Shown: positions 43,858-52,370 of the stretch, in pieces
How the letters are laid out: the number at the start of each line of letters is the position of its first letter
Position numbering within the stretch: position 1 is the stretch's first letter
From: an uncultured Prevotellaceae bacterium
Lineage (GTDB): Bacteria > Bacteroidota > Bacteroidia > Bacteroidales > Bacteroidaceae
DNA: 58,924 bases
Direction of reading: 5' to 3'
NCBI GenBank assembly: GCA_947307015.1
Contig: CAMZHV010000013.1
Location: 1-58,924 of the forward strand
The notes under the pieces: model-generated
Databases searched by the model: none
Seen by the model: the letters and a program-made list of their open reading frames with translations, nothing else
What the model was told of the DNA's origin: nothing
Position numbers and translations under genes: made by a program

Positions 43858-45267
43858 TCATTGAAATACCGAGAAGTCAGAAACACAGTAATCCTCTTTT
43901 CCCGAAGGCAAAGGAGGTATATCATCCACGAACTCTATATCTACCTTGGAGTCCGGGAAATATATTCTAAAGTTATCTTTGACGTAATCAAACGTTTCCC
44001 TTGGCTCCTTACTGTCAACAGGCTTAATCAGTATACGCAGGTCTCCGTGGCTGTCCTGCCGTATCTGGAACCGTTCCATCTTCTCGTATAGTCGCTGGCA
44101 TTCTTCCGTGTGTATGTCCAAGTCCTTGAACATCATGTTATCAATTACTATTGACGAGAACGGACGGCCCTGTTTGTTATATACTGCGCGTCCTTCACGT
44201 CCTATTACTTCACCAAGCAGCCTATGCTTTCGGCCACATGAACACAGCTCCTTTTTAATGTATGCCAAATCGCCTACTTTATAGCGTAGGAATGGAAATA
44301 CATAATTGTTTAGATCGGTCGTGAGAACATGCCCCACTTCACCCTCAGGAAGAATGTTGCCAGTGTTGTCGACAATTTCTAGCACACAATGTTCTTCGGC
44401 TATGTGCAGACCTTCGTGCATATAACACTCGTGAGCTGTAACTCCGCCATCTGAAGCTCCATATCCATCGAAAACCGGTGCACGAAAGACCTGCTGAAGC
44501 TTATAGCGATACTTGGGATGGAGTTTTTCGCCCGTGGTAAATACCACTTTCACCTGACAAACAGGCAACCTGTTCTGTTCGATGTACTTAGCCAAAAAAT
44601 ACAATGATGAAGCATAGCCACGAATGCCTGCCGGCTTATATTTCATCATAGCATCATAATGTGTCCGAAGGGCTTCGGGAGTGATATCCGTACAGTCATG
44701 CTTGTTATTTCGCATTATAAGTCTGTCATACAGATTCTTTAAGAACAATTTCCTTCCTTCTGTATTCTTCTTCACTAATGAGTTTCCGGCCAAGGTAAAG
44801 AGCTTCTCGCCAACGTTGAACCCGGCCCATGCCCATCCTCGCAGATTTACTCCCTTTAACTTGTTCCAGGTTTCGAGATCTTCCTTGAATCGCATAGGGG
44901 TTCCCGTGCTACCCCCTGTGGAGCCGTCTATAGCCTTTCGCTGACTTATGTCTTTTGAGATTATTTCGTCATAGTGCTCCTTTATCAGCTGTTTGGTGAG
45001 AATAGGAAGTTTTACGAGGTCGTCTCTGGTTCTGATATCATCGGGAGTGAGATTCCGTTGGTCGAATATGTTTCTATAATAGGGTACGTTCTCGTAGCAA
45101 TGACGAACCAAAAGCTGCAACTTCCTATTCTGCAAATCCGCCAGGTCTTTCTCTGAGAGCCACTGTGTCCGCATAGCCTCTGCAAACTCTCCATGAAGAT
45201 TCCTGTCTTTGAGTTTATCACCCAGCGGAATGAGTATTTTCCTGTCAATGATACTATAAATGCTCAT
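43858..45267 (-). CDS. CapK-like phenylacetate-CoA ligase family protein
   Basis: This 469-residue cytosolic adenylate-forming protein resembles CapK of capsule loci. The nucleotide-binding loop GSTGGSTGTPMRF lies near residue 115. HYDAMMKYKPAGIRGYASSL, FTTGEKLHPKYR and FDGYGASDGG mark the AMP-binding core. Family relatives activate carboxylic acids, so it may add an acyl or amino-acyl decoration to the sugar; the substrate is unknown. It directly follows the CapA-like gene, with 1 bp between. Confidence 0.88.
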   Translation of the reverse strand: MSIYSIIDRKILIPLGDKLKDRNLHGEFAEAMRTQWLSEKDLADLQNRKLQLLVRHCYENVPYYRNIFDQRNLTPDDIRTRDDLVKLPILTKQLIKEHYDEIISKDISQRKAIDGSTGGSTGTPMRFKEDLETWNKLKGVNLRGWAWAGFNVGEKLFTLAGNSLVKKNTEGRKLFLKNLYDRLIMRNNKHDCTDITPEALRTHYDAMMKYKPAGIRGYASSLYFLAKYIEQNRLPVCQVKVVFTTGEKLHPKYRYKLQQVFRAPVFDGYGASDGGVTAHECYMHEGLHIAEEHCVLEIVDNTGNILPEGEVGHVLTTDLNNYVFPFLRYKVGDLAYIKKELCSCGRKHRLLGEVIGREGRAVYNKQGRPFSSIVIDNMMFKDLDIHTEECQRLYEKMERFQIRQDSHGDLRILIKPVDSKEPRETFDYVKDNFRIYFPDSKVDIEFVDDIPPLPSGKEDYCVSDFSVFQ

Positions 45268-45268
45268 C

Positions 45269-46354
45269 TTACAATTTAATGAGATAGTTTTTTAGGTTCT
45301 TGAGTAACTGTTTTCTATGCCTGTGATGTACATTAAACAGATGTGCTGCCATGCTGAGACGCATGAGTATGCGTTCCTTTGTATGAGCACGCTGCTGCCT
45401 TTCCTTATACAGTTCCTGATAATCTTTATCTGCCAAGTGTTGAATACGGGCATATTCATCGTTGATTCTCTTGAAATAATTCTTGAAAACCTGCTCATCC
45501 ATAGGCTTGACAAGCTCGTCGGAATAAGCTTGATCCTGAAGTAGAAGCCCTTCAAAGCGTATCTCATCGATAGCTCGCTCTTGAATGCACACATTGGCTA
45601 TCATTCCCCTGGCAAAATGCTCTGACTGAACATCGTCGAAACAGAAATTACCGAGCGAATAAATGATGTGCCCCTGACGATACTGCTCGTAGGGCTGTAT
45701 CACATGAGGATGATGACCTATTATAAGATCTGCACCATTCTCTATCAATTTGTAGGCCAATTTCCTTTGTGCCAACGATGGGATATGTGTATATTCATTT
45801 CCCCAGTGGAAAACAAACACCGTCAAATCTGGGTGCAGTTGTTTCATGCGTTGCAAAGTGTCCAACACATTTTGATCATCAAGCCCCGCAAAACATCCCG
45901 GATTCTCAAGGGAGCACACGTGTTCATCACAGAAGCCTGCCATACATATCGTCGTTCCGGCATTCTTAATGGTTAAGATCTTAGGAACACCCTTTTCCAT
46001 CTCCCCGATAGTTTGCATGCGCTTCTTATGTAATGTTGCCAACGTGTAAGTAAAACCTTCAGCACCATGTTCCATGATATGATTGTTGGCAACATTCAAC
46101 ACGTTGATTCCGCTATCCCTTAATAAATCAGCGAATAGGGGAAGTCCGTAAAATGTGCGCCCCCTGGCATTCCTATCATCTACCAAAGGACTTTCCAGAT
46201 TACCTATGATGTAATCAGCCTCACCTACTACCTCACGGATATTCTTATCCCATACTCTGAGATTTTTTTCGTTTGTCTTAGACTTGAGACCAAAGCCACT
46301 CGTAAAGGATTCGTCGCCTGGGAAAATGTCGCCTGTGAATATCAATCTTAGCAT
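45269..46354 (-). CDS. CapA-family putative metallophosphatase
   Basis: This 361-residue protein of the PGA_cap (CapA) family has a calcineurin-like start RLIFTGDIFPGD, IIGNLESPLVDD, VLNVANNHIMEHGAEGF, FHWGNEYTHIPS and DLIIGHHPHVIQPYE, which carry the metal ligands. CapA proteins act with capsule ligases or in poly-gamma-glutamate export. No signal peptide is visible, so the site of action is uncertain. It probably works with the CapK-like neighbour. Confidence 0.88.
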   Translation of the reverse strand: MLRLIFTGDIFPGDESFTSGFGLKSKTNEKNLRVWDKNIREVVGEADYIIGNLESPLVDDRNARGRTFYGLPLFADLLRDSGINVLNVANNHIMEHGAEGFTYTLATLHKKRMQTIGEMEKGVPKILTIKNAGTTICMAGFCDEHVCSLENPGCFAGLDDQNVLDTLQRMKQLHPDLTVFVFHWGNEYTHIPSLAQRKLAYKLIENGADLIIGHHPHVIQPYEQYRQGHIIYSLGNFCFDDVQSEHFARGMIANVCIQERAIDEIRFEGLLLQDQAYSDELVKPMDEQVFKNYFKRINDEYARIQHLADKDYQELYKERQQRAHTKERILMRLSMAAHLFNVHHRHRKQLLKNLKNYLIKL

Positions 46355-46360
46355 AGCGTA

Positions 46361-47440
46361 TTATTGAAAGATATACGATAACACCTCATCCCATATTTTC
46401 CCGTTATGAGCAACGGAAATTTCATTTTTTATTTTGTATGCCTCCAGGCGCATGGCTGCGACCCGGCCATTATCAGCAAGGAGTATATCAAGATAGTTAG
46501 TAAACTCGGTGTCGTCATCGGTATCGTTGAACACGTAGCCGTTCTTTCCATTGTCAATGACATCCACGATATCACCCACGTTTGACACAACTGGTACACA
46601 GCCACAATTCATTGCCTCCAACAAAGAGACCGGGAAACCCTCGCCTTTAGAGCATGAGATAAAGATTTTACTGTCAGAGAGTATTTTCACCTTGTCGTCA
46701 AACCCATTCACATAGCCCAGGAAATCTATCATCTCACTAACTCCGTATTGCTGTGCTGCCGCCTTGATAGCATCCAGTTGGTCTCCATCGCCTGCAACGG
46801 CCACCTTCATCTGGTGTTTTTCTTTTAGGCGCGACAATGCCTTGATGAGTAATATAAGATTCTTATTGAGATCAATTCGAGAGAAGGACACGATATCGTA
46901 ATGTCTGTGTTCGTTCTGCGTAACCTTTGTGAAGGCCTCATTTGGCAAATTAGGAAGGATGAAGATCATGTCCTCACGGATGCCTTTATTTACAAGATAC
47001 GCTTTTGTCTGACTTCCTGTTACCGTGATGGCGGCTCCACGGCCAAAAGCCCATAGATTCAGACGCTCCATCCAAGAACCATCCACCCAGAACTCTCGGT
47101 GGCCTGCTATTGTCATGTGAACATACGGGGTATGTGTCAGCATGCTTATTGTCCTGCCTATTAGGCCATGCGGAGTATTCAGCACTCCAATGATGGCATC
47201 TATCTTATATTTCGACACGGCTCTTACTCCACTCCATATCTTACTGATATGCCGTAGTTTGCTCTTTGACTGCTTCTCAGAACACAGGTACGTTACACGA
47301 CCGTCGAAGCTATCACTTTTCTTATCCCGGAGCACGTAAATGTGTCTTACCGTCTTACTGCTCAATAGAGGCTGCAGAACATTTTCACGTAAGGTGTGAT
47401 CTGCGAGCTTACATACTAATAGAATATTCATAGAATCCAT
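46361..47440 (-). CDS. GT4-family glycosyltransferase
   Basis: This 359-residue GT-B enzyme has an N-terminal MNILLVCKLADH start and the C-terminal retaining-enzyme patch SDSKIFISCSKGEGFPVSLL followed by EAMNCGCVPV, including the EGFPxSLLEAMxCG motif. It transfers a sugar from a nucleotide donor in the cytosol to the lipid-linked repeat unit. An alternative start at 47431 removes three residues. Spacing is tight to both neighbours. Confidence 0.92.
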   Translation of the reverse strand: MDSMNILLVCKLADHTLRENVLQPLLSSKTVRHIYVLRDKKSDSFDGRVTYLCSEKQSKSKLRHISKIWSGVRAVSKYKIDAIIGVLNTPHGLIGRTISMLTHTPYVHMTIAGHREFWVDGSWMERLNLWAFGRGAAITVTGSQTKAYLVNKGIREDMIFILPNLPNEAFTKVTQNEHRHYDIVSFSRIDLNKNLILLIKALSRLKEKHQMKVAVAGDGDQLDAIKAAAQQYGVSEMIDFLGYVNGFDDKVKILSDSKIFISCSKGEGFPVSLLEAMNCGCVPVVSNVGDIVDVIDNGKNGYVFNDTDDDTEFTNYLDILLADNGRVAAMRLEAYKIKNEISVAHNGKIWDEVLSYIFQ

Positions 47441-47449
47441 GTTTTGCCG

Positions 47450-48787
47450 TCATGCTCTTAGCACATTCCAGAACAATAAAATACCTATCACAATCAAATA
47501 GTTACAGAATGTGAGGAAATGAGTCAGACGAACGGGTTGAAAACAACGATACAAGCCGTAAAAGGAAAGTATATACATAAAAGGTATATGTAACAGGACC
47601 TTACGCAGCTCCAGACTGGCGCATATATAGGCAGCAGAGAGCATTTCGAGCAGGATAAATAAGATAAGAGGAATCATATCGAATATCCGTTTTTTCACAG
47701 AATACACAACACCAGCCCAAAAAGGGATGACAAGGAAGAGCTTGTTCATCAGGCCTGCACCGTAGAAAACCAGTCTCGAAGGGGTTTCCGACTTTGAGAA
47801 GAAGGCGGGAAAGGGTCCCAATAAAGCGCCGAAGAAACTTACAAAATAATTGAAAGAGCCAGAATAGCTGCCATTGCTGCGATAAGCGATCACAGCATCA
47901 ACATCTCCTCCCGCTGTATAGGAGTCAACCATTCCTTGTATCATCTTCAAGGATATGAGAAGTCCGCCTATTGCCGCACCGTAAAGGAAGAGGGATATTG
48001 CAGTGCCTCTCATCGTTATACCATAGTATAAAAAGGATGACACGACAATCATACCTGCAACGGCCGGACGGAAGAATAGCAACAGGGCGAGGCATAATGC
48101 TACCACCAGTAATGAAAACGGGGAGTTCCCTACAATAAACTGGTACAAATAATAAACGGTGCATATTACCACAAACACGAACAATGACTCCTTAAGGAAG
48201 GTACAGTGAAAGAGAATGATGTATGACGATGTGCCATAAGACAATGCCGACAGGAAGGCATACGAGTCAGGCATATAATTCTTGCCTATTCTGAATAGGA
48301 GAACGGAAGAGAATGCCCCTAATACAGTATAGACAGTATTCAGGAAGAGTTTATATGGTAGAATGGACATCAGAATACTGTCAAAGACCAATGCACCCCA
48401 GTCATCAAAGGCATAGGTGCTCATGATATTCCTCATGCCCGCTAAAAGCCCAGATTTCGCCACACGCATACTTACGTTATAGTAGAGCATAGCATCAGTC
48501 TTACTGAACATGAATGTATCCCTGTCATAATAATAGGATATCCACATGAATACAGAGCCGAGCAATAAAGAATAAAATAGTACTACTAAGAAAAGTGTCT
48601 TTTCCGAATATATTCTTTCCTCTTCCCTCGAAAAATGAAGCAACAAGCCTCCTTGTGTGATAAACGCAACCACTGCGCTTGCTGTGATGACGCTGAATGC
48701 TTTCTCATAGGCCACTGCTGCCATAAGCCCTATGGTCAGCACTCCCAAGACAAGAAACAAGGTATGCAGTCTATACAACATTTCCAA
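47450..48787 (-). CDS. Polytopic membrane protein, Wzy polymerase candidate
   Basis: This 445-residue inner-membrane protein has about 10-12 hydrophobic helices and a longer extracytoplasmic loop (SYTAGGDVDAVIAYRSNGSY). Sequence is poorly conserved, as is usual for Wzy repeat-unit polymerases. The call rests on topology, position between glycosyltransferases, and the absence of any other polymerase candidate beside the Wzx. Confidence 0.6.
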   Translation of the reverse strand: MEMLYRLHTLFLVLGVLTIGLMAAVAYEKAFSVITASAVVAFITQGGLLLHFSREEERIYSEKTLFLVVLFYSLLLGSVFMWISYYYDRDTFMFSKTDAMLYYNVSMRVAKSGLLAGMRNIMSTYAFDDWGALVFDSILMSILPYKLFLNTVYTVLGAFSSVLLFRIGKNYMPDSYAFLSALSYGTSSYIILFHCTFLKESLFVFVVICTVYYLYQFIVGNSPFSLLVVALCLALLLFFRPAVAGMIVVSSFLYYGITMRGTAISLFLYGAAIGGLLISLKMIQGMVDSYTAGGDVDAVIAYRSNGSYSGSFNYFVSFFGALLGPFPAFFSKSETPSRLVFYGAGLMNKLFLVIPFWAGVVYSVKKRIFDMIPLILFILLEMLSAAYICASLELRKVLLHIPFMYILSFYGLYRCFQPVRLTHFLTFCNYLIVIGILLFWNVLRA

Positions 48788-48790
48788 AAC

Positions 48791-49771
48791 TTATCCCAGA
48801 ATACCTGTCCTGATACGCCAGTAAAGGCCCAAGATGAGGACTGTATTCCTTACTCCTATGTGCGACACCATCCAGGCGACGCGCAAAGCCTTGGGCGTCT
48901 CTGCATAGTCCAGCAAATCAGCGTGACGCTCCAATATGGTGAGGGCTGTAGGCTTATCGGTCTCTTGCAGCCTGTGGTAATTATACCCCCTGTTCACCCA
49001 GAGGTTTGCTAAGTAGATGCGTATTGCTGAGGCATTGATACATCCCTCATTACATCGTTCCTTCCAATACGTGAGAATTTTATCATAATCCTCGTATACA
49101 CGAATTGTCGTTGAGGTCGATACACTGGAGTCACGGTGGAAATAGCCATAAAGATCGAGATTAAGAATAACGACCGACTGAATGTACTGCCACAGATGCA
49201 AACTCCAGAAAACATCCTCGCTGATAATGCCTAAAGGAAAGAAAATCTTATTTTCAACAAGTAAGTTCCTGCGTATTATTATAGGACAGGCACTCATGTT
49301 AAACTGCTGAGTCCTCACAAGATAGTCAAACATCACGGTAACGGAGGATAAGGCGGTGATGTGTTCGACATCATAGTCTTGTATAAAACTCTTTTGCCCA
49401 TCCTGATTGATATGTACCATCTTGAAGATGACAACATCCGCAGGAGAGGGTTGAGTGTGCAGCATGAGTCGTTCCAATCCATCTGACAAGAGCCATGCGT
49501 CGTCGGAATCAAGGAATGCCACATATTCACCGACAGCCCTGAGCAGACCGGTATTACGAGCTCCTGATATACCTTGATTATCCTGATGGACAGATGTAAC
49601 AAGAGAATAACGCGAGGCCAGTTCATCGCATAGTTCCCCGCTACCGTCGGTGCTGCCATCATCAACAAGGATAATCTCCACATCCTTGTACGTCTGACCC
49701 AGGACGGAGCTGACACATCGTTCGAGGTATGGCTTGACATTATAGACTGGTATGACAACACTTATTTTCAT
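48791..49771 (-). CDS. GT2-family glycosyltransferase
   Basis: This 326-residue inverting GT-A enzyme starts ISVVIPVYNVKPYLERCVSS. It has EIILVDDGSTDGSGELCDEL, GISGARNTGLLRAVGEYVAF and LDSDDAW, where the DSD motif binds metal and donor. It is cytosolic and acts on the repeat-unit intermediate. Only 3 bp separate it from the polymerase candidate. Confidence 0.95.
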   Translation of the reverse strand: MKISVVIPVYNVKPYLERCVSSVLGQTYKDVEIILVDDGSTDGSGELCDELASRYSLVTSVHQDNQGISGARNTGLLRAVGEYVAFLDSDDAWLLSDGLERLMLHTQPSPADVVIFKMVHINQDGQKSFIQDYDVEHITALSSVTVMFDYLVRTQQFNMSACPIIIRRNLLVENKIFFPLGIISEDVFWSLHLWQYIQSVVILNLDLYGYFHRDSSVSTSTTIRVYEDYDKILTYWKERCNEGCINASAIRIYLANLWVNRGYNYHRLQETDKPTALTILERHADLLDYAETPKALRVAWMVSHIGVRNTVLILGLYWRIRTGILG

Positions 49772-49781
49772 AGATATCTAT

Positions 49782-50696
49782 TTATTTGCTGCGCTTACTG
49801 CGGATGAGAATATTGTAGACAGTGCCCCAGAAGTAGCGCCAGTCGGTGAGGAAGGGGTGTTTCAGATAAGCTTCAATGTAGCGGCGCTCGGAGGCTTGGA
49901 TCTCATCTAAGCCTACGGGCGACTTCTTCTCATAATAAAATGGTGGGAGCATACCAGGCTTTACCTTGGTACGCAGCTCCTGCATTTCAGGCGTGTAGAG
50001 CGAGAAAAAGTGTGCAGACAACGGACGTACGCCGACCCATTTCATGTCACCGCGCAACACGTTCCACAGCATAGGAAGCTCATCTAACCAGATGGGACGA
50101 AAAAGCTTACCCCAGATGTTGACGCGGAAGTCGTTCTTCAGTTTGCCGCTCTTGTCCAGCTTGTTCAGCTCGTAGACATAGTCCTGCAGATACTGCGAGT
50201 AGCTGTACATCGTGCGGAACTTGTACACCTTGAGCATTTTGTGGTCTTTGCCGACGCGATCCAGGGTCAGCAGCGGCGACACCGTTGAATCGTTGCGCTC
50301 TAACGGTTCGGATTTTTTCTCTGCTACAATATGCAGATAGCCGCTGCGATTCTTAGCGCTGACGATGCGGAAGCCGGCGCGGCAGATGCGTCCAAGTATC
50401 TCCGTATGACTGTAGGTGCGATGGCGCTCACGCGTCATGAAAAAATAGAATTTACGCGTCATCTTGAGTTTGGGGCACATGTCGTTCCAGAAATAGGACC
50501 AGACGACGATGATGTCTCTCAAGCCGCGGGGGTAGCGTTTCCTGATCGACCGGAACTCCTGGAAGGAGGTGAAAGCGGAACATTCCAGCTGGTCGCCGAT
50601 CTGCAACTCATGGTTCCATTCGTCCAGATGGTCGTTCAGGCGGGGGACGTCGTTGAGCTTTGCCTTGATGAAAATCTTCATGTTATAGCGCGGCAA
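49782..50696 (-). CDS. Sugar-1-phosphate transferase (PGT) lacking the usual membrane helix
   Basis: This 304-residue protein with the monotopic phosphoglycosyl transferase core has LDRVGKDHKMLKVYKFRTMY, PIWLDELPMLWNVLRGDM (catalytic Asp-Glu) and WVGVRPLSAHFFSLYTPEMQ. It should transfer the first sugar-phosphate to undecaprenyl phosphate. The canonical re-entrant N-terminal helix is absent. In its place are about 135 residues with FRSIRKRYPRGLRDIIVVWS and a C-R-x-GFRIVSAKN domain. A family of such PGTs exists in Prevotella-like genomes. Membrane attachment might come from the aromatic C-terminus. Confidence 0.8.
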   Translation of the reverse strand: MPRYNMKIFIKAKLNDVPRLNDHLDEWNHELQIGDQLECSAFTSFQEFRSIRKRYPRGLRDIIVVWSYFWNDMCPKLKMTRKFYFFMTRERHRTYSHTEILGRICRAGFRIVSAKNRSGYLHIVAEKKSEPLERNDSTVSPLLTLDRVGKDHKMLKVYKFRTMYSYSQYLQDYVYELNKLDKSGKLKNDFRVNIWGKLFRPIWLDELPMLWNVLRGDMKWVGVRPLSAHFFSLYTPEMQELRTKVKPGMLPPFYYEKKSPVGLDEIQASERRYIEAYLKHPFLTDWRYFWGTVYNILIRSKRSK

Positions 50697-51804
50697 TAAG
50701 CTTGGAACAGATGTATTCTATGTCGGATGTCTCTAAGTAGGGGTGCATGGGCAATGAGAGCACAGTGTTACAGAGACGGTTGGTGGAATACGATTGATAT
50801 ATTGGTAATTGGCAGTTCTTGAATGCTGTCTGCTCATGCATGGATTTCGGGTAGTAGACCATAGATGGTATGCCAGCCTCCTTCAATGCAGCCTGTAGGC
50901 TGTTGCGGGTAGCGACGTCAGGCAGCTGGATGGTGTATTGTGCCCAACTGGAACCGAAACCGTCGGGAATGACGGGAGTCTGGACGTGCCCTTTCAATAG
51001 CTGTGTGTAGGTCTCTGCCGCTTTGTTGACATGCTCCACCTCGTTGTCGAAGGCGCGGAGCTTGACTTGTAGGATGGCTGCCTGCATGGTATCTAAACGG
51101 GAGTTCAAGCCGATGCGGACATTGTCGTATTTGTCACTGCCCTTGCCGTGGACGCGGTAGGACTCCATGAGTGTGGCCCACTCGTCGTTGTCGGTGAACA
51201 CAGCACCGCCGTCGCCATAGCAGCCTAAAGGCTTGGCGGGGAAGAAGGAGGTGGTGCTGATGTCGCCGAAGGAACAGGCTTTCTGGCCATTGATGGTGCC
51301 GCCGAAGCCCTGAGCGCCGTCTTCGAGGATCAGCAGCTGGTATTTCTCGGCAACGGCTTTCACCAAGGGATAGTTGGCGGGCAGGCCGAAGAGATCGACG
51401 GCCACGATGACCTTCGGAGTCAGCTGCCCTGCGGCTATGGTCTGCTGGATGGCAGCCTCCAAACTCTCCACATCGATGTTGTATGTCACGTTGTCCACGT
51501 CGACGAATACGGGAGTTGCGCCCTCGAGCGCCACAACCTCGGCGGAAGCGAAGAAGGTGAAGTCGGGAACGAAGACAGCATCGCCGGGACCTATGCCCCA
51601 AGCCTTCAAGGCCAGGGTCAGCGCGTCGGTGCCATTAGCACACGTCAGGCAGTGCTTAACGCCGACGTATGCGGCCAGGTCGCGCTCCAATTCTTTCACT
51701 TGCGGTCCCATGATATAGTGGGACTGCGATGCCACGTCAATCATGGCCTGATCAATATCAGCCTTCAACGTCTGATACTGTTTACCTAAATCTCGGAATT
51801 GCAT
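50683..51804 (-). CDS. DegT/DnrJ aminotransferase, WbpE-like
   Basis: This 373-residue PLP enzyme starts MQFRDLGKQYQTLKADIDQA. It has CLTCANGTDALTLALKAWG, DFTFFASAEVVALEGATPVF, LILEDGAQGFGGTING and the SFFPAKPLGCYGDGG motif, where Lys forms the Schiff base. In the WbpB/E/D/I set it would aminate UDP-3-keto-GlcNAcA. The ATG at 51804 was chosen as it precedes the conserved start. It overlaps the PGT gene by 14 bases. Confidence 0.92.
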   Translation of the reverse strand: MQFRDLGKQYQTLKADIDQAMIDVASQSHYIMGPQVKELERDLAAYVGVKHCLTCANGTDALTLALKAWGIGPGDAVFVPDFTFFASAEVVALEGATPVFVDVDNVTYNIDVESLEAAIQQTIAAGQLTPKVIVAVDLFGLPANYPLVKAVAEKYQLLILEDGAQGFGGTINGQKACSFGDISTTSFFPAKPLGCYGDGGAVFTDNDEWATLMESYRVHGKGSDKYDNVRIGLNSRLDTMQAAILQVKLRAFDNEVEHVNKAAETYTQLLKGHVQTPVIPDGFGSSWAQYTIQLPDVATRNSLQAALKEAGIPSMVYYPKSMHEQTAFKNCQLPIYQSYSTNRLCNTVLSLPMHPYLETSDIEYICSKLIAAL

Positions 51805-51844
51805 AGTTTTATTTGACAATTTACGATTTGACATTCTTCATACA

Positions 51845-52351
51845 TCACTCCTCATTCTTCACTCTCTCCACGATTTCGCCGCGCTCGTTGACAATGCCAA
51901 TCTGGCGGGCAGGGACACCGGCCATGAGGGCGAAATCGGGGACGTCCTTAGTGACAACGGCTCCTGCAGCAATCATGGCGCAACGCCCTATCGTATGACC
52001 ACAGACAATGGTGCAGTTGGCACCTAACGATGCACCTTCCTTGATGAGGGTCTTGCTGTATTGACCGTGTACGGGGAAATGGGCACGGGGCACAAGGACG
52101 TTGGTGAACACGCAGGAGGGACCGCAGAAGACGTTGTCTTCCAGTTCCACGCCCTCATATACGGAAACGTTGTTCTGGATGCGGACGCCATTGCCTATCT
52201 TGACGTTGTTGCCGATATTGACGTTCTGCCCGAACGAGCAGTTCTCGCCAATCACGGCACCGCGCTGTATGTGGCAGAAATGCCAAATCTTGGTGCCGTC
52301 ACCGATAGTGACGTCATCGTCAATGTAGCTGGATGGATGAACTTGATACAT
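51845..52351 (-). CDS. WbpD-like N-acetyltransferase
   Basis: This 168-residue left-handed beta-helix acyltransferase has hexapeptide repeats from [20 protein letters not shown] through [20 protein letters not shown]. It also has [16 protein letters not shown] and the C-terminal [19 protein letters not shown]. It matches the UDP-2-acetamido-3-amino-glucuronate acetyltransferase group (WbpD) in length and motifs. It lies between the aminotransferase and the Wzc-like gene. Confidence 0.92.
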   Translation of the reverse strand: MYQVHPSSYIDDDVTIGDGTKIWHFCHIQRGAVIGENCSFGQNVNIGNNVKIGNGVRIQNNVSVYEGVELEDNVFCGPSCVFTNVLVPRAHFPVHGQYSKTLIKEGASLGANCTIVCGHTIGRCAMIAAGAVVTKDVPDFALMAGVPARQIGIVNERGEIVERVKNEE

Positions 52352-52370
52352 AAGCTGTGAATAATGAATT

